NCBI GenBank assembly: GCA_017504795.1
Contig: JAFVQM010000002.1
Span: 62,001 to 126,000, forward strand
From: Clostridia bacterium
Lineage (GTDB): Bacteria > Bacillota > Clostridia > Christensenellales > Borkfalkiaceae
Direction: 5' to 3'
DNA length: 64,000 nucleotides
Positions within the stretch are counted from its first letter, which is position 1. Every line of letters begins with the position of its first letter. Positions 9,826 through 17,623 of the stretch are shown here, one piece after another. A program made the translations under genes and the position numbers. A model generated the notes under the pieces. It searched no databases and was not told the origin of the DNA. It saw only the letters and a list, made by a program, of their open reading frames with translations.

Positions 9826-9854
9826 AAAATATTATATATTTTACAAACTGTCAA
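9826..9854 (-). promoter_or_regulatory. Promoter of the AGE epimerase gene, leaderless layout
   Basis: TTGACA, 17 nt, TATTTT on the minus strand, then 6 nt and the ATG at 9819. No ribosome site lies between the -10 box and the ATG. Confidence 0.65.
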
Positions 9855-9907
9855 TAAGGCTTATAAATAACGTCAAAATTTACAATAAAATAAGTCAATC
9901 AAAATAG

Positions 9908-9934
9908 AAAAAGCGCTAAATTTTAGCGCTTTTT
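9908..9934. terminator. Bidirectional-looking terminator at the end of the YgjV-like gene
   Basis: Inverted repeat AAAAAGCGCTAAA / TTTAGCGCTTTTT. The stop codon of the YgjV-like gene lies inside the stem. A-rich and T-rich flanks let it work on either strand. Confidence 0.75.
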
Positions 9935-10426
9935 ATATCTTATAATTCCTATAATTGAAGAAACTATTGCAAGCCCTTCGTTGATAATTCCACCGATAGA
10001 AAATACGAATACGTTGTACAAAAGTATTAAAGACGACGTTACAATTATACTTTTTCGTAAAGTTTGGGGGTTTGGCAGTGATAGAAAAACAGTATTTACC
10101 GACAGCGCTACTATTATCAAAAGCGAAACCGCGCCTTGCCACGAAAACGCACCTAATATAACCATTACTATCGCCAAGCAAATCGCAGTTATCGTGTTTT
10201 TTGTTGACTTGCCCTTTTGAAAATAGAATATAACGTTTCTTATAATGCAAACGATATTAAGCAAAAAACCCGACTTTGCACCCAAGAAAAAATACGAAAT
10301 GCACGTAAGTAGCGTTGCCAAAGTTTGAATAAACAAAACCTTTTTCTTGGTATTTGCTTGATAGGATATAAAAGTTGCTATCGTGCCTATTATACCTATG
10401 ATTTGACCTATCACTAAATTTATCAT
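9923..10426 (-). CDS. YgjV-family membrane protein
   Basis: A 167-residue protein with about five to six membrane segments and short charged loops (QANTKKK, FQKGKSTKN). IGQIIGIIGTIATFISYQ and FFLGAKSGFLLNIVCIIRN match the YgjV family of small inner-membrane proteins of unknown function. No enzymatic residues are recognised. Its ATG lies exactly 6 nt after a TAACAT -10 box and has no ribosome site. It is a single-gene unit between the epimerase gene and the tRNA cluster. Confidence 0.75.
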   Translation of the reverse strand: MINLVIGQIIGIIGTIATFISYQANTKKKVLFIQTLATLLTCISYFFLGAKSGFLLNIVCIIRNVIFYFQKGKSTKNTITAICLAIVMVILGAFSWQGAVSLLIIVALSVNTVFLSLPNPQTLRKSIIVTSSLILLYNVFVFSIGGIINEGLAIVSSIIGIIRYKKR

Positions 10427-10432
10427 AACGCT

Positions 10433-10461
10433 ATGTTATCACGAAGAATTTCAAAAGTAAA
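10433..10461 (-). promoter_or_regulatory. Promoter of the YgjV-like gene, leaderless layout
   Basis: TTTACT, 17 nt, TAACAT on the minus strand, then AGCGTT and the ATG at 10426. Weaker -35 match (4 of 6), same geometry as the epimerase and GH43 promoters. Confidence 0.5.
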
Positions 10462-10499
10462 GTAATTTATTGTAAAACGATTTTAGCGGTAATAAAACC

Positions 10500-10634
10500 T
10501 TGTTAAAAACACTGCCGTTTACGGTAGATACAGACACACCCCGTAAATGGGGCCCCTGTCTGACCTTAGCCCGTCAAAGTAAGCCCGTCATATGGCGGCC
10601 GAACCACCTTCGGCGGTTCGCATCTCGACGCGTC
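10500..10634. other. GC-rich structured non-coding segment
   Basis: No coding potential is convincing. On the minus strand it can form a hairpin GAACCGCC-GAA-GGTGGTTC, and a strong compound hairpin with CAGACA/TGTCTG closing over CCCC/GGGG. GACGGGCT occurs twice, 15 nt apart. It lies just beyond the tRNA-array terminator and is clearly richer in G+C than the neighbouring intergenic DNA. It may be a small RNA or a remnant; no known family was recognised. Confidence 0.35.
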
Positions 10635-10670
10635 AAAAAAGCACATCGACGAAAGTCAATGTGCTTTTTT
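10635..10670 (-). terminator. Terminator of the tRNA array
   Basis: Minus-strand hairpin GCACATTGAC / GTCGATGTGC, loop TTTC, with six A before and six T after. It begins directly at the CCA end of tRNA-Tyr. Confidence 0.9.
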
Positions 10671-10754
10671 GGTGGGGAGAGGTGGATTCGAACCACCGAA
10701 GGGAAACCCGACAGATTTACAGTCTGTTGCCATTGGCCGCTCGGCAACCTCCCC
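10670..10754 (-). tRNA. tRNA-Tyr (GTA)
   Basis: Acceptor stem GGGGAGG with TCTCCCC, long variable arm, anticodon loop CTGTAAA giving GTA, TTCGAATC T-loop and encoded CCA. Last gene of the six-tRNA array. Confidence 0.95.
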
Positions 10755-10779
10755 ATATATATAAAGTTATTTTTGCTAG

Positions 10780-10855
10780 TGGAGCTGGCGATTGGAATCG
10801 AACCCACAACCTGCTGATTACAAGTCAGCTGCTCTGCCAATTGAGCTACGCCAGC
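10780..10855 (-). tRNA. tRNA-Thr (TGT)
   Basis: Acceptor GCTGGCG with CGCCAGC, discriminator T, encoded CCA. Anticodon stem GCTGA/TCAGC with loop CTTGTAA, anticodon TGT. Confidence 0.95.
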
Positions 10856-10865
10856 ATAATAGTTA

Positions 10866-10941
10866 TGGTGCCTCGGGGCGGAATCGAACCACCGACACGG
10901 GGATTTTCAGTCCCCTGCTCTACCGACTGAGCTACCGAGGC
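10866..10941 (-). tRNA. tRNA-Phe (GAA)
   Basis: Acceptor GCCTCGG with CCGAGGC, encoded ACCA. Anticodon stem GGGGA/TCCCC with loop CTGAAAA, anticodon GAA. Confidence 0.95.
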
Positions 10942-10949
10942 AAAAAAAA

Positions 10950-11026
10950 TGGCGACCCGGAACGGGCTCGAACCGTCGACCTCCAGCGTGACAGGCTGGC
11001 GTTCTAACCAACTGAACTACCGGGCC
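10950..11026 (-). tRNA. tRNA-Asp (GTC)
   Basis: Acceptor GGCCCGG with CCGGGTC, discriminator G, encoded CCA. Anticodon stem CCAGC/GCTGG with loop CTGTCAC, anticodon GTC. Confidence 0.95.
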
Positions 11027-11062
11027 ATGGCCATTTTTAATTTTTTTATTCATAACTATAAG

Positions 11063-11139
11063 TGGTGGGCCTTCACGGACTCGAACCGCGGACCAATCGG
11101 TTATGAGCCGACCGCTCTAACCAACTGAGCTAAAGGCCC
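11063..11139 (-). tRNA. tRNA with CAT anticodon, probably tRNA-Ile2 (lysidine type)
   Basis: Acceptor GGGCCTT with AAGGCCC, encoded ACCA. The anticodon loop CTCATAA gives CAT. The D-arm TTAGCTCAGTTGGTTAGAGC, CGGCTCATAACCG and the GGnCCTT acceptor resemble the Bacillus minor isoleucine tRNA (C34 changed to lysidine by TilS) more than elongator Met. The Ile2 identity is an inference from similarity. Confidence 0.85.
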
Positions 11140-11148
11140 GAAAGATAG

Positions 11149-11224
11149 TGGTCGGGGTGAAGAGACTCGAACTCCCGACATCATGCTCCCAAAGCACGCG
11201 CGCTACCAACTGCGCTACACCCCG
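11149..11224 (-). tRNA. tRNA-Pro (TGG)
   Basis: Acceptor CGGGGTG with CACCCCG, encoded ACCA, anticodon loop TTTGGGA giving TGG. First gene of the array, directly after the promoter. Confidence 0.95.
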
Positions 11225-11242
11225 ATTACGCTTAGCCCGTTT

Positions 11243-11271
11243 ATCATATAATAAACGAAAAATTTTGTCAA
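11243..11271 (-). promoter_or_regulatory. Promoter of the tRNA array
   Basis: TTGACA, 17 nt, TATGAT on the minus strand; the -10 box lies 18 nt before the 5' end of tRNA-Pro. Near-consensus sigma-A promoter. The 185 nt upstream of it (to 11456) show no gene. Confidence 0.85.
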
Positions 11272-11456
11272 GCAATTTACGATAATTAACTAAATTTTAA
11301 GCGTGGGCGCTAATTTTAGCCGTGCGCCGGCAATCTTGCGATTACCTAAACATATTAGCATAACATTGAAATTATTGCAAGCATTTTTTCGCCATTTTCA
11401 AAAAAAATTTTTTATAGTTTTTCAAGGTTAAAAATTACGCCTTTATATTTAAGCAA

Positions 11457-11493
11457 ACAAAAAAACTTCCGCCCAAAATCTAAGCGGAAGTTT
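11457..11493 (-). terminator. Terminator after the AGCS symporter gene
   Basis: Minus-strand stem AAACTTCCGC / GCGGAAGTTT followed by T residues, 16 nt after the symporter stop. Confidence 0.9.
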
Positions 11494-11508
11494 GAAAATT
11501 TTTAATTT

Positions 11509-12954
11509 TTAGTCTTTTAATAGTTTTTTGCCTTTTTTAATATCGTCGGCATCTTTAACTTCGTTTACAACGAGTTTATAAAGCGCAATTAAGCCTATAA
11601 CGTTGGGGATAACCATTAGGTAATTGAAAAAGTCAGTAAGTTCCCAAACTAAGTCGTTTTGGAATACCGAGCCAAGCACGATAAACACGAGCGAAATAAT
11701 GGTATAAACTAGCGTTCCTTTACCCTTAAATAAGTACTCGAAGTTGATTTTACCAAACAAGTTCCAAGAAAGTATAGTTGAAAAAGCAAAGAAGGTAAGA
11801 CATACCGCAACGAATATATTGCCGATAGTCTGAACTACGCTACCACCGCCAAACGCGATAGCAAAACCCGTTGCAACGGCGTTGGTTTTGGAAACGGTAG
11901 TCCATAAATCAGAATTAGCCGAGCCGTTAGTGTAAAGCGTAGTGATAACGATAAGCGCCGTCATAGTAAGTACGATAAAGGTATCCATAAACACGCCGAA
12001 CATTGCCGAACAACCTTGTTCGTGAGCACTTTTAACGTTTGCTTGCGCGTGAGCGTGTGGCGTTGAACCCATACCCGCTTCGTTCGAGAAAAGACCACGT
12101 TTTGCACCTTGTTGAATTGCTATAACGATAGCGCCCCAGAAACCACCGCCTATGATTGCTTGCGGGTTGAAAGCGTATTCGAAAATCATACCGAACGCCC
12201 TTGGGATAGAAGTTATTCTACAACATAAAATAACTAAACCGCCAACGATATAAATAAGCGCCATTACAGGAACGAGTTTCTCAGTAACCGACGCTAAGCG
12301 CTTAGCACCACCGATAAACACGAATCCTGCAATTACTGCCAAAATCACGCCAACGATAAGGCTAATCCACCAAACGTTTTCACCAGCGATAGCGTTACTA
12401 ACTGCTTCGCCGATAGAGTTAGATTGAACCATACTACCTACAAAGCCAAGCGCAATAACGGTCGCGATAGCGAAAAATATCGTAAGAAATTTACCAAACC
12501 CGCCCTTAAACGCCTTTTTAATATAGTATACGGGACCACCCGATACGCTACCGTCTTCATTAACTACACGAGTTTTTTGCGCAAGAACCGCTTCCGAGTA
12601 AATGGTAGCCATACCCAAAAAGGCAATGAGCCACATCCAAAATATTGCACCGGGGCCACCAGTTAAGATAGCGCCCGTAGCACCGATAATATTACCCGTA
12701 CCAACTTGCGCGGCAACCGCGGTTGCAAACGCTTGGAAAGAACTCATACCGCCCTTTTGTTTATCGCCAACGAGTTTGATATTACCAAAAACTTGCTTAG
12801 CGCCTTGACCAAAATAGCGAACTTGAACGAACTTTGTCTTTATCGTAAAAAACAAGCCGATACCAACTAGTAAAATTACCAAAAAGTAACCCGAAAAGTA
12901 GGTGTTAAAGTTTGCGAAGAATTCAAGTAAACTTGCTTCAATTTGTGCCCACAT
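11509..12954 (-). CDS. AGCS-family sodium:alanine/glycine symporter
   Basis: A 481-residue transporter with about 10-11 membrane helices that imports alanine or glycine with Na+. Family marks are KTKFVQVRYFGQ near residue 40, the conserved FQAFATAVAAQVGTGNIIGATGAILTGGPGAIFWMW (about 73-108), and FSNEAGMGSTPHAHAQA. A GGAGTG ribosome site precedes the ATG. The gene is behind a glycine riboswitch and a terminator hairpin, so glycine is a natural substrate and its level controls transcription. It is a single-gene unit divergent from typA. Confidence 0.95.
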   Translation of the reverse strand: MWAQIEASLLEFFANFNTYFSGYFLVILLVGIGLFFTIKTKFVQVRYFGQGAKQVFGNIKLVGDKQKGGMSSFQAFATAVAAQVGTGNIIGATGAILTGGPGAIFWMWLIAFLGMATIYSEAVLAQKTRVVNEDGSVSGGPVYYIKKAFKGGFGKFLTIFFAIATVIALGFVGSMVQSNSIGEAVSNAIAGENVWWISLIVGVILAVIAGFVFIGGAKRLASVTEKLVPVMALIYIVGGLVILCCRITSIPRAFGMIFEYAFNPQAIIGGGFWGAIVIAIQQGAKRGLFSNEAGMGSTPHAHAQANVKSAHEQGCSAMFGVFMDTFIVLTMTALIVITTLYTNGSANSDLWTTVSKTNAVATGFAIAFGGGSVVQTIGNIFVAVCLTFFAFSTILSWNLFGKINFEYLFKGKGTLVYTIISLVFIVLGSVFQNDLVWELTDFFNYLMVIPNVIGLIALYKLVVNEVKDADDIKKGKKLLKD

Positions 12955-12980
12955 AAAAATACACTCCTATAAAAAATATT

Positions 12981-13023
12981 GATAAAATAAAAACGGAGTT
13001 ACTTACAACTGTAAACAACTCCG
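12981..13023 (-). terminator. Riboswitch-linked terminator in the symporter leader
   Basis: Minus-strand hairpin CGGAGTT / AACTCCG with a 16-nt loop, followed by TTTTTATTTTATC, between the glycine aptamer and the symporter ribosome site. This is the likely expression platform. Confidence 0.8.
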
Positions 13024-13061
13024 AAAAATTAACTATATCTAAAACTGCGATATAAAAAACT

Positions 13062-13180
13062 AAATCTGTCCTTTTACCTGAGAGTTTCGTGAAATTACTC
13101 ACTTGCACCTTCGGTACTCGATTTAACGAGATTCTCCAGAGTGCCTACGCACACGGTCTAAAAAATTCCGCGTGTTTCAA
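13062..13180 (-). promoter_or_regulatory. Glycine riboswitch (single aptamer) before the AGCS symporter
   Basis: The minus strand carries the gcvT-motif core: CTCTGGAGA, ACCGAAGGTGCAA and AACTCTCAGGTAAAAGGACAGA in order (13145 down to 13066). Only one complete aptamer is present. Upstream of it a 7-bp stem CACGCGG/CCGTGTG (13150-13174) could be the remnant or ghost partner domain described for single-aptamer glycine switches in front of transporters. With the terminator that follows, it should tune symporter expression to glycine level; whether glycine turns it on or off cannot be read directly. Confidence 0.9.
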
Positions 13181-13200
13181 CGGCTTATTAAGTTGACTTT

Positions 13201-13230
13201 ATTATAGCAAAGTATTAAAGCAAAAAGCAA
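13201..13230 (-). promoter_or_regulatory. Promoter of the glycine-riboswitch/symporter unit
   Basis: TTGCTT, 18 nt, TATAAT on the minus strand, giving a transcription start about 20 nt before the first riboswitch stem. Confidence 0.6.
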
Positions 13231-13288
13231 CTAAATTACTGCCGTTTATAAAATTTTTTTAACTTTTTTATTCTAAGGCTACAATAAG

Positions 13289-13317
13289 TTGACAAATCTT
13301 GTTCAAAAGACTAAAAT
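13289..13317 (+). promoter_or_regulatory. Promoter of typA
   Basis: TTGACA, 17 nt, TAAAAT on the plus strand, followed by AGGAG 5 to 6 nt before the typA ATG. Divergent from the symporter promoter. Confidence 0.8.
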
Positions 13318-13346
13318 TTTTAAGGTATTAACCTTAGGAGAATTTT

Positions 13347-15167
13347 ATGGCAATAAGACAAAACGTTAGAAACGTTGCAATTATAGCGCACGTAGACCAC
13401 GGCAAAACCACGCTCGTTGACGCGCTACTTAAACAAAACGGCATTTTTAGAACGAACGAAGTAGTTCAAGATAGAGTTATGGACAGTAACGATTTAGAGC
13501 GTGAAAGGGGCATAACAATACTCGCAAAAAACACCGCCGTTAACTACAAAGGCGTTAAAATCAATATTATAGACACGCCCGGCCACGCAGACTTTGGCGG
13601 TGAAGTTGAGCGCATACTTTCTATGGTTGACGGGGTAATACTTCTCGTCGACGCGGTTGAAGGCTGTATGCCCCAAACTCGTTACGTTTTGAAAAAGGCG
13701 TTATCGCTCGGCAAAAAACCCGTTGTCGTTATAAATAAAATAGATAAAGGCGGTGACCTTGATAAGACGATGGACGGGGTTATCGATTTATTTATCGAAC
13801 TCGGCGCGAACGACGATCAACTCGACTTCAAAACCGTGTACGCTTCCGCCCGCGCAGGCTTTGCAACTTCTGACCCTACCCGTCAAACGGAAGATATGTC
13901 TGCGCTACTTGACGTTATCGTTAGCGAAGTTCCCGCCCCCGAAGGCGATTTTGACGGCGGGCTTCAAACTATAATTTGCAACGTTGACTACGACGAATAC
14001 GTTGGTCGTATCGGCGTTGGTAGAATAGTAAGGGGCTCGGTAAAGGACGCGGAAACCGTTACCGTTTGCCACACTAACGGAACTACGTCAATTGCTAAAA
14101 TAGGTAAACTTTATCAATTTGAGGGGCTTAAACGCGCCGAAGTTGAAAACGCAACCGTTGGCGATATTATAGCAATTTCAGGTATAGCCGACATAAATAT
14201 AGGCGAAACGATTTGCTCGCTTAACAAAGCCGACCCTCTCCCCTTCGTTGCGATTGACGAGCCTACGATTTCTATGATGTTTATGGTTAACAACTCGCCT
14301 TTTGCAGGTAAAGAAGGCAAGTTCGTAACGTCACGCCATTTAAGGGCAAGGCTTTTTAGAGAAGTTCAAACCAACGTTTCAATGCGCGTTGAAGAAACCG
14401 ATAATACCGATACTTTCAAAGTTTTCGGTCGCGGTGAACTTCATTTATCAATTCTTATCGAAGAGATGCGCCGTGAGGGTTACGAATTCCAAGTTTCACG
14501 CCCAAAAGTTATCTATAAGACGATTAACGGCACTTTATGCGAGCCGATGGAAGACTTGGTCGTAGACGTTCCTACCGAATACGTAGGCGCGGTTATGAGT
14601 AAACTTGGCGAGCGCCGTGGCGAACTCGTTTCTATGGATGCAGACGACAGGGGTGGCACTAAACTCAGTTTCAAAATCCCGTCCAGATGCTTAATCGGTT
14701 ACAGAAACGAAATGCTTACCGATACTAAGGGTTTCGGCACTATGGCGTCAACCTTTGCAGGTTACGAGCCGTATAAAGGCGACATTAAAGAGAGAAACCG
14801 CGGTTCGCTAGTTTGCTTTGAATCGGGCGTTACCACTCAATACGGGCTTTATAACGCACAAGAACGCGCAACCCTATTCGTTGGCGCAGGCTTAAAAGTT
14901 TACGAAGGTATGATAGTTGGCGTTAACTCGCGTGAAGACGATTTGTCCGTAAACGTTTGCAAGCAAAAGCACTTAACAAACTCGCGTGCAAGCGGTAGCG
15001 AAGAAGCGCTTAAACTCGTACCCCCAACGCTTATGAGCCTAGAACAATGTATGGAATTTATTGCGGACGACGAACTACTCGAAGTTACCCCCGTATCAAT
15101 AAGGCTTAGAAAGAAAATTCTCTCTCACGATTTACGTATGAAAGAATGGGCTAAAAACAGAAAATAA
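13347..15167 (+). CDS. typA: Ribosome-associated GTPase TypA/BipA
   Basis: A 606-residue translational GTPase that binds the ribosome and aids 50S assembly and stress growth. The G motifs are visible: [10 protein letters not shown] (G1, residues 14-23), ERGITI (G2/G3 region), [12 protein letters not shown], and NKID. The EF-G-like domains III and V follow, then the BipA-specific C-terminal domain with [14 protein letters not shown] and [13 protein letters not shown]. Full length for the family. AGGAG precedes the ATG. It is a single-gene unit with its own promoter and terminator. Confidence 0.97.
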   Translation: MAIRQNVRNVAIIAHVDHGKTTLVDALLKQNGIFRTNEVVQDRVMDSNDLERERGITILAKNTAVNYKGVKINIIDTPGHADFGGEVERILSMVDGVILLVDAVEGCMPQTRYVLKKALSLGKKPVVVINKIDKGGDLDKTMDGVIDLFIELGANDDQLDFKTVYASARAGFATSDPTRQTEDMSALLDVIVSEVPAPEGDFDGGLQTIICNVDYDEYVGRIGVGRIVRGSVKDAETVTVCHTNGTTSIAKIGKLYQFEGLKRAEVENATVGDIIAISGIADINIGETICSLNKADPLPFVAIDEPTISMMFMVNNSPFAGKEGKFVTSRHLRARLFREVQTNVSMRVEETDNTDTFKVFGRGELHLSILIEEMRREGYEFQVSRPKVIYKTINGTLCEPMEDLVVDVPTEYVGAVMSKLGERRGELVSMDADDRGGTKLSFKIPSRCLIGYRNEMLTDTKGFGTMASTFAGYEPYKGDIKERNRGSLVCFESGVTTQYGLYNAQERATLFVGAGLKVYEGMIVGVNSREDDLSVNVCKQKHLTNSRASGSEEALKLVPPTLMSLEQCMEFIADDELLEVTPVSIRLRKKILSHDLRMKEWAKNRK

Positions 15168-15172
15168 TCAAA

Positions 15173-15202
15173 AATACGATTGCGGTTTTGCAATCGTATT
15201 TT
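15173..15202. terminator. Terminator after typA
   Basis: Inverted repeat AATACGATTGC / GCAATCGTATT with a GTTTT-type loop and a short T run. It lies between convergent typA and the lipoprotein gene and may serve both. Confidence 0.85.
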
Positions 15203-15220
15203 CATTTATTCTATTGATTT

Positions 15221-16897
15221 TTAATTGCCGTCGTAATTATATATTATCGTACATGTCGGCATATTTTTATTCCACCAGAACTCTTTTATAATGGCGTTCC
15301 ACTCTTCTTCCGTTCCGCAATATTTAATTTCTGTTAAAGAAGTACAATCATATAACGCACTAGAACCTATATTTGTTACGCTATCTGGTATTACTATGCT
15401 TGTTAGAGAAGTGCAACCAGAGAACGCACTAGAACCTATATTTGTTACGCTATCTGGTATTACTATGCTTGTTAACGAACTACAACCTAAAAACGCACCA
15501 ATCTCAACAGTTATTACATTATCAGGTATTCTAATACTTGTTAATGAACTACAACCAAAGAACGCAGAATTGCCTATACTCATTACATTATCTGGTATTA
15601 CTATGTTTGTTAGCGAAGTGCAACCACAGAACGCAAAGTTGCCTATACTTGTTACGTTATCAGGTATAATAAATGAAGTATCCGTTTTACCTATTGAATA
15701 TTGCATTAAAATAGTGCCGTCTTTACTGTAAACGTTTCCATCTATGTCTTTGTAATTTGAATTGTTTTCATCTACAATAATAGACGTTAATGAAGTGCAG
15801 TTTGCGAATGATCTTTCACATATATTTGTTACACTATCCGGTATTATTATGCTTGTTAGAGAAGTACAGTTTGCGAATGTGCCTTCCCCTATATTTGTCA
15901 CACTATTTGGTATTACTACACTTGTTAATGAAGTGCAGTGTTCGAATGTACCTACTATATTTGTCACACTATCTGGTATTACTACGCTTGTTAATGAAGT
16001 GCAAAAACCAAATACAGCTACTCCTAAATTAGTTACATTATGTGGAATTTTTACACTTGTTAATGAAGTGCAATTTGCGAATGATCTTTCACATATATTT
16101 GTTACACTATCCGGTATTACTATGCTTGTTAGAGAAGTGCAATCAATGAACGCACTATATCCAATTGTTGTTACACTATTTCCTATTACTACACTTGTTA
16201 AAGAACTACAACTCTCGAACGCATAATCTCCTATCGTTGTTACACTATTTGAAATTACTACGTTTGTTAACAAAGTGAAACCACCGAACGCCCATTCGCC
16301 AATAGTTGTTACTTGTATACCGTCAATTTCGCTAGGAATTATTAATTCTGATAATGAGTAACCGTAATCAGTTAAACCCCAAATTGTACCGTTATCAAAA
16401 TAGAAGGCTGACGCGTCGGTTGGAATAAGTTTGCTACCCTCGTCAGTTATCGTATCAACAGCATCACAATCATTACATTTTGCAGTTTTAGTACCGTCGT
16501 TATCACAAGTTGCGTTATTATCACTTACGTAGTTTTCAAAAGTATGCGATAACTTGCTATCTTGCACCTCTCTAGTATCGGTCGCTACGCAGTTATCACA
16601 TTTTGCAGTTTCTGTACCGTTTGCCGTGCAAGTTGCGTTATTATCACTCGTGTAAGCGGTAAAACTGTGACCTAAAAGTTCTCCACTTTCAAAAGTATCC
16701 GTTCCCTTTTCCCCACATTCGCAAGATAAGTAATATTTTGCTTTAACTTCACAAGTGGCAACGGAGAATAAATAGTCCTCACTTATAACCTGCTTGTCAA
16801 AAGTATGCGTATGCTCTAAATCACATGCAGTTAAAGTAAACAACGTTAAGCATACAACAAAAATAGTTGATAAAGTTTTTAAGATTTTGTTATTCAT
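15221..16897 (-). CDS. BspA-like leucine-rich repeat lipoprotein
   Basis: A 558-residue surface lipoprotein. It has a signal peptide ending in the lipobox LTAC (Cys25). Next come two related Cys-rich modules (about residues 75-160) with the pattern SDNNATC..GT.TAKC..C, HTF and DT. From about residue 190 there are 13 LRR_5 units of 23 residues (consensus IPDSVTNIG.SAF.GCTSLTS), interrupted by an island NSNYKDIDGNVYSKDGT between units 8 and 9. Unit 6 is one residue short. Such repeats mediate adhesion or binding at the cell surface; the ligand is unknown. The promoter carries a palindrome in its spacer, next to a divergent XRE regulator. GGAGTG precedes the ATG. Confidence 0.9.
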   Translation of the reverse strand: MNNKILKTLSTIFVVCLTLFTLTACDLEHTHTFDKQVISEDYLFSVATCEVKAKYYLSCECGEKGTDTFESGELLGHSFTAYTSDNNATCTANGTETAKCDNCVATDTREVQDSKLSHTFENYVSDNNATCDNDGTKTAKCNDCDAVDTITDEGSKLIPTDASAFYFDNGTIWGLTDYGYSLSELIIPSEIDGIQVTTIGEWAFGGFTLLTNVVISNSVTTIGDYAFESCSSLTSVVIGNSVTTIGYSAFIDCTSLTSIVIPDSVTNICERSFANCTSLTSVKIPHNVTNLGVAVFGFCTSLTSVVIPDSVTNIVGTFEHCTSLTSVVIPNSVTNIGEGTFANCTSLTSIIIPDSVTNICERSFANCTSLTSIIVDENNSNYKDIDGNVYSKDGTILMQYSIGKTDTSFIIPDNVTSIGNFAFCGCTSLTNIVIPDNVMSIGNSAFFGCSSLTSIRIPDNVITVEIGAFLGCSSLTSIVIPDSVTNIGSSAFSGCTSLTSIVIPDSVTNIGSSALYDCTSLTEIKYCGTEEEWNAIIKEFWWNKNMPTCTIIYNYDGN

Positions 16898-16936
16898 AGT
16901 ACACTCCTTATAATTATTAAAACTTTACGTAAAATA

Positions 16937-16966
16937 ATTATATGCTAACCATTGGTTAGTTGTCAA
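16937..16966 (-). promoter_or_regulatory. Promoter of the LRR lipoprotein gene, with palindrome in the spacer
   Basis: TTGACA (16966-16961), 18 nt, TATAAT (16942-16937) on the minus strand. The spacer contains the perfect palindrome CTAACC-ATT-GGTTAG reading (16945-16959), placed to block RNA polymerase when bound. Confidence 0.75.
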
Positions 16967-16988
16967 GCAAATACTAACCGTCAGTTAT
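16945..16988. promoter_or_regulatory. Pair of candidate operators between lipoprotein gene and XRE regulator
   Basis: Two copies of CTAAC-n5-G(G)TTA(G/T): 16945-16959 (perfect, 15 bp) and 16974-16988 (arms CTAAC/GTTAt), 29 bp apart, or just under three helical turns. The first lies in the lipoprotein promoter spacer, the second abuts the -10 box (16988-16993) of the regulator. This suggests autoregulation plus repression of the lipoprotein gene. Confidence 0.55.
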
Positions 16989-16999
16989 ATAATGTACAT

Positions 17000-17212
17000 A
17001 TGGTGAATAATGTTATTAAAGAAAGATTAAGTGAAGAAATAAAAAACAGTGGCTTAACCACTGTTGAAATATCTAAAAGAATTGGCGTTTCGCCAGAAAT
17101 GATTACACAATATTCTACTACTAAAAAACTACCTAAACTTGATACTTTTGCAAAATTGTGTAAAGAACTTGATTTATCTGCAAACTATATATTAGGTCTT
17201 GACGAAGATTAA
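17000..17212 (+). CDS. XRE-family helix-turn-helix regulator (small)
   Basis: A 70-residue protein that is almost only a Cro/C1-type helix-turn-helix: IKERLSEEIKNSGLTTVEISKRIGVSPEMITQYSTTKKLPKLDTFAKLCKELDLSANYILGLDED, read as MVNNV... I choose the ATG at 17000: a TATAAT box ends 6 nt before it, so a longer reading from 16952 would run through the promoter. No Shine-Dalgarno is seen. The C-terminal ANYILGL is typical of phage-like repressors. Divergent from the LRR lipoprotein gene, which it probably represses. Confidence 0.85.
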   Translation: MVNNVIKERLSEEIKNSGLTTVEISKRIGVSPEMITQYSTTKKLPKLDTFAKLCKELDLSANYILGLDED

Positions 17213-17237
17213 AACCCACGGCTAAGCCGTGGGTTTA
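17212..17237. terminator. Terminator between two XRE genes
   Basis: Inverted repeat AAACCCACGGC / GCCGTGGGTTT with a 3-nt loop, T-rich on both sides. It ends the 17000-17212 gene and may also serve the convergent gene at 17268. Confidence 0.85.
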
Positions 17238-17267
17238 ATTTATTCTATTGATTTTTATTATGATTTA

Positions 17268-17513
17268 TCAATAACTCCCCTCTAATTCAATATCCTTAAA
17301 CATATCGTCATTAAAAAAATCGAACAAGGTTATGTTTAATGCTTGACACATATCAAGTATCGTTCTAGTCCCTGTATTTTTACTTTTTCCATAAAATATG
17401 CTCTTTATAGATCCCGCAGGCAAACCCGAAAGCGTTGCCAACTTGTTTGGAGTTATAGAGTTTTGCTCACATAAAGCGTATATTCTCTTAGTGATTGCTT
17501 CTTCTAATTTCAT
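17268..17513 (-). CDS. XRE-family helix-turn-helix regulator
   Basis: An 81-residue Cro/C1-type regulator: EEAITKRIYALCEQNSITPNKLATLSGLPAGSIKSIFYG, then TRTILDMCQALNITLFDFF. The TxxxIxxxxxALxITLxDFF pattern is common in Clostridia. The C-terminus is acidic and there is no sensor domain. It is divergent from the SLOG-family gene, with an AT-rich 110-nt intergenic region that holds a palindrome and two copies of a 12-bp repeat. The ribosome site is weak. Confidence 0.85.
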   Translation of the reverse strand: MKLEEAITKRIYALCEQNSITPNKLATLSGLPAGSIKSIFYGKSKNTGTRTILDMCQALNITLFDFFNDDMFKDIELEGSY

Positions 17514-17535
17514 ACCAAATATTATTTCCGAAAGT

Positions 17536-17605
17536 TATATCTTCTATAATTTTATCAAAAATATTTATAAAATATAGGAGATATATCTTCTATTTATGGT
17601 ATACT
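17536..17605. promoter_or_regulatory. Candidate operators and promoter between XRE gene and SLOG-family gene
   Basis: TATATCTTCTAT occurs at 17536-17547 and again at 17582-17593. The second copy is half of a near-perfect 20-bp palindrome (17574-17593, ATAGGAGATA / TATCTTCTAT, one mismatch) that ends 7 nt before a TATACT -10 box (17600-17605) for the plus-strand gene. No good -35 box is visible. Confidence 0.5.
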
Positions 17606-17623
17606 GTTTATAGGGGCGCATTT

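Noticed and set aside
11272..11456. Possible gene or RNA upstream of the tRNA array
   Set aside because: No open frame with a ribosome site and no stable conserved fold; AT-rich intergenic DNA with a few weak inverted repeats.
15291..16226. Plus-strand open frames of 146 and 154 codons across the LRR gene
   Set aside because: They are antisense shadows produced by the codon-periodic repeats, without ribosome sites.
15290..16260. Regularly spaced ~69-bp repeats resembling a CRISPR array
   Set aside because: The repeats keep one reading frame on the minus strand and encode the 23-residue LRR units of the lipoprotein; there are no unique spacers or cas genes.
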